This document shows positions 22,901 to 28,675 of a stretch of 28,675 bases of DNA, one piece after another. The stretch's first letter is position 1; each line of letters starts with the position of its first letter. Below the pieces are notes generated by a model. It was not told the DNA's origin. It searched no databases and saw only the letters and a program-made list of their open reading frames with translations. A program made the position numbers and the translations under genes. Source of the stretch: Beroe ovata (taxonomy: Eukaryota > Ctenophora > Nuda > Beroida > Beroidae); assembly GCA_946803715.1 (NCBI GenBank), contig CAMPET010000094.1:1-28675 (forward strand). The letters run 5' to 3'.

Positions 22901-23695
22901 TGTAAATGTTGTAAATGTATGATTTAATTCAATGAGTCGTGTATGCAAATATATATTATCTCTGCAAATTAGGGCTCATGGATGGTTCACACTTACGGAA
23001 AATTTTGATGTATTGGTGGGAGTAGCTGCTGGTGAAACTTCATGTTTTAATGACACTGATCCATTTGAAGGCAACTTTGTTTGAATAACTGGTGCAGGAG
23101 TTACCTTCTTAGAACCTGGTTGCTTAGCACCAGTCTTCTTATTTCCAAGATATTCTTTGATGAGATTCTCAATATCCTGAATTCATGGATATAAGAAAAT
23201 TAAAAACACAACTCAACTTGGCCCATTTATTAAATTGGTTATTGTTCAAACCTCTTGATCTTCAGGCTTCAATGAATCAAAATGTTCTATATCAGCTGAA
23301 CATTCTATTGTCTTTGTTGTTGCCTAGATTGATGCTTGATGGTTGTTTTTGTATAATATGTTCATACAAAAACTGTAAGAATGGATACTCTTTTGAACAC
23401 AATCAATACATACCTACCCTGGCCTTTGCGAAGGTATCAAAAACACATTTGGGATGATGCCAGTCTGTCATAAGACCCCCATCATCACTGAAAGGGTTTG
23501 TCTTCAGCTTTGCAATGCGTACAACACCTTTGTCTATCTTCTCCTGTAAGCAACATAAATTATAGCTGAACTATCATAACATAGGCTGGGAAATAATATT
23601 ACTAGAAAATAAGAGATCATTACCTTGCATTTCTTGCATCCACTTCTGTTAGTCTTAGCATAGTCACAGCGAAATTTGAATGAATTATCTGTCAT
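19970..23695 (-). CDS. LIG3: DNA ligase III, ATP-dependent (zinc finger, ligase core, BRCT)
   Basis: Thirteen exons: 23624-23695, 23418-23543, 23252-23323, 22997-23176, 22717-22881, 22460-22609, 22016-22375, 21825-21932, 21454-21744, 21220-21364, 20947-21094, 20690-20856 and 19970-20517, giving 843 aa. It seals nicks in base-excision and single-strand break repair, normally with XRCC1, and in mitochondria. The PARP-type zinc finger is at 1-66, with C20, C23, H54 and C57. The DNA-binding domain follows (about 151-360). The active-site lysine is K382 in SEIKYDGER. Further ligase motifs are CLFVFDILY, EGLEGLVLK and KRHWLKVKKDY. The OB-fold ends near ISIRFPRVTKIRDDKDW. A Lys-rich linker leads to a C-terminal BRCT (about 774-843, with W834). 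The first nine introns are phase 0. No mitochondrial presequence is encoded from this ATG, and the upstream frame has a stop. Confidence 0.96.
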
Positions 23696-23708
23696 TCCAT
23701 TGCACCCT
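23692..23708 (-). promoter_or_regulatory. LIG3 start region: acceptor AG plus a two-codon uORF overlapping the start
   Basis: On the minus strand, acatcttag ends at 23707, 11 nt before the LIG3 ATG (23695). In that leader a first ATG (23700) reads ATG-GAA-TGA, and its stop overlaps the LIG3 start as ATGA. This start-stop arrangement would favour re-initiation or leaky scanning if the leader is really in the mRNA. Confidence 0.5.
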
Positions 23709-24039
23709 AAGATGTTCTTTGTTTGGGGAATGGGAAGTTAATGATTCATTCATCCATATGATTCTGTAACATTTAACATTGCATCATTTTGATGCCATCC
23801 TGTTCACAACAATAAGGTTTTCTTTACACTCAAGAAATCAATTATTAAACATATACCACCATGTCTAAAGTGTTAACACATCTTTTACAGATACGATAAT
23901 CCATTTATCGATTCAATCACTTTTTATGTACTCTTCCTTATTTATTTACTCGTTATTTGCCACACAATGTGATTAAAAACGTGAACGTTTTATATTCTAA
24001 TTGATTAAGTGAATGTTTAAACAGATATTAAATACAAAT

Positions 24040-24540
24040 TTTTCGCGAAGCGGTTGGCGCGTGCGTCTGTCATGTTTTAAATTCTCATGAGAATTTAAGT
24101 TTGCGCCACGCGCGCGAAACGAATCCTGGACAAAGTCTATCATTGATCGACAGCTTTGCCGGATGTTAACTGTCCACTGTTCATGTTTTTTGCGCGCGCC
24201 GCGCGCTTAAGAGACAGTGGACAGCACAACATTCGGAAACGACAGCTAGCCACGCAGCGCAATTTTTGTCGATCGATGATAGCCCCTGTCGAGAATTTCG
24301 TTTCGCGCGCGCGCGGAGCAAACTTATTCTCAGACAAACTTATTCTCAGACAGCTTGCTGGCGCAAGCCGCTTCGCGGCTTGCATCAGCGGTCTGGCATC
24401 GCCCGACAACGCAATTTTGTCTGACTACGCCGCGCTAAGCCCTGCTGTTGCGAGCCGACAAGCCGCAAGCGGCGAGCGCGGCGCCAGCGTGTTAGTGGCG
24501 CGCGCAAAACCAGGTCCTATCATCGATGGGCAACGCAATT
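24040..24540. repeat. Fragment of the CGCG-rich dispersed repeat
   Basis: It contains the degraded inverted repeat (24156-24238; gccggatgttaactgtcc and its partner), then gtcgatcgatgatag, ctgtcgagaatttcg, two caaacttattctcag units and gcttgcatcagcggtctgg. This is the order seen at about 274-640 of copy 1. It occupies much of the interval between the LIG3 start and the divergent ApeC gene. The open frames in it match the repeat, not a gene. Confidence 0.8.
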
Positions 24541-24804
24541 CATTTTAGTTTTGATTATGATTGTAAAAAAATCATGAAAGTATTTTAAGTGTTACATGTT
24601 ATGTCAAAGAGATGCAAATGGGTATAATGGAATCATATGCAATATTTTTATTCTGAGGGATTTAGCTTTGAGCTGTCGAATTCATTAATCATTCATCATA
24701 GATGATGCCAAACTGAATTCTCATTATAATTTATCAATAGTCTTTTACTCCTGGCCAACCACTTCTTTTCCATTTCATATTCACAGTCTATATATCATCC
24801 AATT

Positions 24805-24806
24805 AG
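24805..24806 (+). promoter_or_regulatory. Candidate splice acceptor next to the ApeC-gene start
   Basis: tatcatccaattag ends 10 nt before the ATG at 24817. It parallels the start-proximal acceptors of the minus-strand genes. Confidence 0.4.
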
Positions 24807-24816
24807 TTTGGCAGTC

Positions 24817-26422
24817 ATGCTCTTGGTACTCTCCACATTCTTCTCATTAGCCAGTGGGCTCTTCTTTCCTGAGCTTCTTACTTCAGACAGAGTACCATAC
24901 TGTTCAGCAGGTTTATATCCCCATGGTTGGCTACTGTTATATTATAAGGTTTGTTCAAATCAATGTTTAATAATGCAAGCTTTCATTTTTAGATTTAAGT
25001 TTCAGTGATGCCTTCATGTATCTATGATGTAAAGAGAATGATATTTCAGTCACAAATCTATGTAGAACCTCAAGATAACCATATGACATTGTCTGCTGAC
25101 AATGCTGGAACAAGACTTGTTTTAAAGTTCTGTGAGACTCTAGATGATTCTCTGCTACCAAGAGGTACCTAATTATTTGTCTGTTTCAAATCAAAGATCA
25201 AGTGTACATTCTTCTAGTGTAGAACTTCATTTGCATATAGCCTTGACATATTTGTATCCTTGCAGGAGATTACTGTGTAATAAAGGGCAGATCAACTTGT
25301 CCACAGTATTTTGAAGAACATCCCTTTCCTGTCACACAGGCTGAAAGTAATTATAACTATCTTATTCAGCATATAAATCTATGCCAATTGTCATATCATA
25401 TCTCACCCTGTCAGATTGTTCTGCATTGGTGAAACCCATCTAGTATCTACTATAGTACTATGAAACTTTTATGTTCAGAGTTTAAAGAGTCTAACCACTT
25501 TGGTGATGTGTCACTATGCTGCTCATCTAATGTGGTGCAACCAATATCATTCCCCATTCAACCTCCTTTTGCTCTAATCAAGTAAGTCTATTGTTGTTTC
25601 TAATTTTACCTTGAAATCTTCATGACTCAAAGTTGTCTGAATATAATTGCTTCTGTTGCTCATAGGAAGGGAGACAGGTGTGAACGAATTGTGAATACAA
25701 GTGTCACTGACATTGATCTCAAATTAGAGAATGCAGTAGATCCTATTCTACAATTTTGTTACTACGGTGAGAAATCTGATTTGATCACTGCTATATTTAG
25801 CATTAAATCATCGCAGTTTCACTTGATATATCCAAGGTAAATCACCCACCCTGTTCTCATCATCATAACTCCCCAGACATTGACCCATGCAATACTGACA
25901 ATGGAGGGTGTGAACAGGTGTGTTACACAGACAACTCCAAGATTAAATGCTCGTGTTACCCCGGCTTCGGCGCAATTAACACCACTCACTGCTTTAGGAG
26001 GCACCAATATGGTATCATCATATTATACTCATGACTTGTCCCTGTATGATTTGTATTATACTGGGTTTATTCATTGCCATGCATAATTGTACACACCCAA
26101 ATTTAACCATGAACTGTTGATTGATAACACTCCTCCTACCCTCAGCAATGACGTATGCATCTTATCATTTGGAGGAGAAAAAACAGCCTAGCCTCTTCAC
26201 GCTCAAGAGAGACTGTAAGTTTTATATTCTCCTGTGAACAAAGCGCTAGAACAACGATTTCATGATAGACTCCAATCAAACTTTCGAGTTTCGACTACAC
26301 AATAGGTACTTCACTCAATCACTGTTTCAGATGTAGTGGTGACCATCACACTGGCTGTGTTCCTCCTCGTCCTAACTGCTATATCAGTCCTTCTGATTCG
26401 ACTAAACAAGATAGTGTGGTAA
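24817..26422 (+). CDS. ApeC (apextrin-like) + EGF single-pass membrane protein
   Basis: Eight exons: 24817-24948, 25050-25164, 25266-25346, 25479-25581, 25666-25766, 25877-26011, 26146-26214 and 26331-26422, giving 275 aa. The signal peptide is at 1-14 (MLLVLSTFFSLASG). Residues 83-177 resemble the ApeC domain of apextrin: GDYC...TCPQYF, a LCCS pair, a PPFALIKKGDRC block and the closing FCYY. A six-Cys EGF-like domain follows (C182, C189, C193, C202, C204, C216; NTDNGGCEQVC and CSCYPGFG), then a transmembrane helix at about 247-268 and a short RLNKIVW end. ApeC proteins in invertebrates are secreted or surface proteins, and some bind microbial glycans. A surface recognition or adhesion role is inferred. 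The last exon also carries a good donor at 26419, so the true end may be at 28244 (see the next entry). Confidence 0.8.
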
Positions 26423-28012
26423 GAATCCTTTCGAAGTCTGTATGTCCTGTGACCTCACACACGTCACACACTTCAACGCTGCCATTTACTCTCAAACCAA
26501 CTGTGCTTTGAGTAGAATTCTGCTAAACGGTTATTACACTTTGACGCCCTGACGCACCAAAACTTGATATCATGTAAAACCTACAGCGTACTTTATCTTG
26601 AGGCCTAAGTAACTGTCGCATGTCTTCATATCATATTATCCTGTGATGCGTCTATCTATAATGCCAAGTCTGTACCACTGAACTGTTGACACTGTTCTAT
26701 TTATAGACGCAGTGTCTGTAACCTTGTGCCGCCTAGCTACACCTACAGATGTTGTGTTCTGCCTCTGTAAACTCTGTGTAGAATTAGAGAAGCAGAGTGA
26801 GGCAGAATTATCACTGCCCAGCTCTAATTCTGAGGGATCGGTGTTCGAAGCTAAGGGTGGAGCCTGTACTGTTTGAGGTGTGAGGAGGCGTGATTATCGT
26901 CAATCCTAGAAGGAGATTTAGTCATCGGTTTTCGGTCGGAAATCCTGGAATTAAACCAGTAATACGTCATGTTCATTACTAAATTGAGGATTACTGATAA
27001 AGGTCTCGATCATACACAGTCTTCTGCAGTGTGAATAATATAGGGAGAACTGGTTTGATAGAGAGTTATGTTAAGTCACACGTTGCCAATCGGCAGAAAA
27101 CTCCACAAACCTCTCCTCTCCTCTCTCTCTCCGTCAATGAGTCATGAGAAATACTCAAGTTGCTGCCGACTGATGAGAAGCGTGTCAAGGTGACGATGAG
27201 ATCACTCGCTTTTTACACGAGTTCAGTATTGGTAAGGATGCTACAGGAATCCGAAACAAGGTTTGGTATTCTAAGTTAGGTCGACTTCATATAGGTACAG
27301 GGTTATGGAATCAAATGATGTCTTGGGGCGCCATGACGGCGCTATCCTGTCCAATCCCAGCTGTACATTGTACAGTGTACAATTTGATGTATAGAGTCTG
27401 AACTGTTGTTTATGGAGACCAGACATATTCACTCTATGACAGTCTTGTCTCCGTCTTCTTGACACTTGACAGGTCTACTGTTGTTAACAAGTTCTGTAGG
27501 TTGTCGACTGTTAGTGACACCAATTAGAGCAATGATAATACACTGACACCACTCTGCTGTTATGATAGGTGGCGAGGCGCTGCTTGCCGGTACACATATT
27601 AACAGCTTGGTAGCTAACTTGAGCAATCGTGTCAATGAGCTTACAGCAGTTGTCTCGCGTATGACACGGTAAAACTTGATATGAACTTGTCGAATCCATG
27701 AAGTAATGTGTCATCGCTGGACACAGTAAAATGGTGTGTTAGAAAACCGCCAAAAACGGCAGCTACATCATGTATTCCTGTGTGGGAGAGTGTGTGTGTG
27801 AGTGTGTGTGAGTGTGTGTGAGTGTGTGTTTTTACATCCGTGTCTTAAACGCAAGCAATCAAGTTAGACCAACTCAACGCGTCTATTACAAAAGCCTACA
27901 GTTTGTACTGTTCCCCAAAACACAGTGAAGTCCCAGAAACACCTCACATAGTACCTGAATTGAGCACCTTCTCTTTTAGCACCTATTCCTAACTTCCCCC
28001 CAACTTCCCCAG
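26423..28012 (+). other. Non-coding stretch: possible long last intron of the ApeC gene
   Basis: No convincing coding exon. One acceptor at about 26707 (tatttatag|ACGCAG) would give an immediate TGA after the transmembrane exon. The rest is spacer with a TG-type microsatellite at 27791-27829. Confidence 0.45.
27791..27829 (+). repeat. 10-bp-period TG/AG minisatellite
   Basis: Four units of agtgtgtgtg type in tandem, non-coding. Confidence 0.85.
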
Positions 28013-28244
28013 TGTATCAGAGTGTTTCAACTCGCACCGCAACGCCCTTGCTGTGAGCATGAGGAGAGTCGCGCGGCGCTGCTCAGCGGATAAAGCACAC
28101 AACACGGGCACCATGACGCGGTCACGGGCATCCACACACAACTTCAACCGAGACTCAATATCTGCTCCCATGGTAAGATACTCATTTTTGATTCATCATG
28201 CGATTCTGATTCCTCGTGTGCAGACAGTGTCTCGGCCTTCTTGA
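28013..28244 (+). CDS. Candidate cytoplasmic-tail exons of the ApeC-EGF protein
   Basis: Exon 28013-28172 follows a strong acceptor (cttccccccaacttccccag) and ends ATG|gtaaga. The last exon, 28224-28244, ends TCTTGA. If the transmembrane exon uses its donor at 26419 (phase 2), it joins this exon exactly in phase, making a 334-aa protein. The tail is basic and Ser/Thr-rich (MRRVARRCSADK, MTRSRAS), which fits the inside of the membrane. The 51-bp intron is a multiple of three and has no stop, so it can also be read through. An AATAAA follows at 28610. Against this: the long intron and the lack of homologues I can name. It may instead belong to a separate gene. Confidence 0.4.
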
Positions 28245-28609
28245 ATTGGCCAACTCAATGAGGTTTGAATGCCGAATGGCACGTACAATGGCGCGTACAA
28301 TGGAATCCCTGCTTCATTAATGAACAAACAACTTAACTTATTTGACGTTTGCAGAAGACAACTTTCTCTTCCAATTAGCTTAGAAAGAATAGCGCTACCA
28401 ATTAAATATTCAATTTGTATCTAATTACTTAATTATGCTATATGCGCTATGAATGTACATCAACTACGTAGAGCTAAGCTTGCAGTAGGTACGTAGTTGT
28501 TGATTGTTGGCTGAAACTGTGAAGAAACGAGACTTGAGCTATCTTAGAATATTATTGGGAGAATATAGCTGTAATAACCTATGTTATTTCGCATATCAAT
28601 ACCATGTTT

Positions 28610-28615
28610 AATAAA
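28610..28615 (+). terminator. Candidate polyadenylation signal AATAAA
   Basis: A plus-strand AATAAA lies about 365 nt after the TGA at 28242-28244, consistent with a plus-strand transcript ending near the window edge. Confidence 0.45.
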
Positions 28616-28639
28616 CACCTCCCATACCCCAACCCCCAC

Positions 28640-28675
28640 AAACACAGACACAGACACATACACACACACACACAC
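28640..28675 (+). repeat. CA microsatellite at the window end
   Basis: An interrupted then pure (CA)n run reaches the last base, so the true length is unknown. Confidence 0.85.

Noticed and set aside
24156-24548. 130-aa plus and 89-aa minus open frames between LIG3 and the ApeC gene
   Set aside because: They lie inside the dispersed repeat fragment and have no conserved protein character.
24808-24816. Upstream TTG start for the ApeC gene
   Set aside because: Non-ATG. The ATG at 24817 begins a clean signal peptide and follows an acceptor-like AG.
26817-26850. tRNA B-box-like ggtgttcgaagc
   Set aside because: No matching A box, acceptor stem or cloverleaf can be folded around it. No tRNA, rRNA or CRISPR array was found in the window.
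27989-28171. Minus-strand 60-aa open frame with helical-looking sequence
   Set aside because: It is antisense to the plus-strand exon 28013-28172, which has a strong acceptor and donor. The minus frame lacks comparable splice or start support.

Overview
This is animal genomic DNA. The genes are split by many short GT-AG introns, the gene content is metazoan (DNA ligase III with a PARP-type zinc finger and BRCT, an apextrin/ApeC-plus-EGF membrane protein, SRSF3/7-type RRMs), and TG/CA microsatellites and dispersed repeats are present. The genome looks compact: genes sit 0.3-1.3 kb apart. A CAG/TAG acceptor lies just upstream of nearly every start codon, which suggests spliced-leader trans-splicing or very short 5'-UTR exons. 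A small-genome marine invertebrate with trans-splicing, for example a ctenophore, would fit, but the sequence does not prove it.

Layout. 1-5570: the last two exons of an unrecognised plus-strand gene (stop at 2957), flanked by two copies of a 1.3-1.4 kb repeat with CGCG-rich hairpins. Its penultimate exon is present twice, separated by N characters, most likely two haplotypes joined in assembly. 5625-23695: a run of minus-strand genes. Read in the direction of transcription they are DNA ligase III (LIG3, 843 aa), RRM gene D (424 aa, 3 RRMs), RRM gene C (563 aa, 4 RRMs), RRM gene B (333 aa, 2 RRMs), a doubtful small spliced gene, oligoribonuclease (REXO2, 329 aa), and RRM gene A (783 aa, 3 RRMs). 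24040-24540: a fragment of the same repeat, lying between LIG3 and a divergent plus-strand gene. 24817-28244: a plus-strand gene for a secreted-then-anchored ApeC-EGF-transmembrane protein, with a possible extra cytoplasmic tail exon near the right end.

The most notable content is the cluster of four related RRM genes. They encode twelve RRMs, most with the SRSF3/SRSF7-type signature (V/I-W-I/V-A-x-x-P-P-G-Y/F-A-F-V/I-E-F), joined by RG-rich linkers and ending in Tyr/Pro/Arg-rich low-complexity tails. C and D share the same intron phases and are tandem duplicates. D has lost the first RRM and starts from an 11-nt coding exon. The second RRM of C and the first of D have lost the RNP1 aromatic residues. 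I know of no named metazoan family with this exact architecture. I infer RNA processing or RNA-granule roles; nothing in the window shows a target.

Exon models were built by hand from splice signals and reading phase. Every multi-exon model given closes in frame. No cDNA or database search was available.
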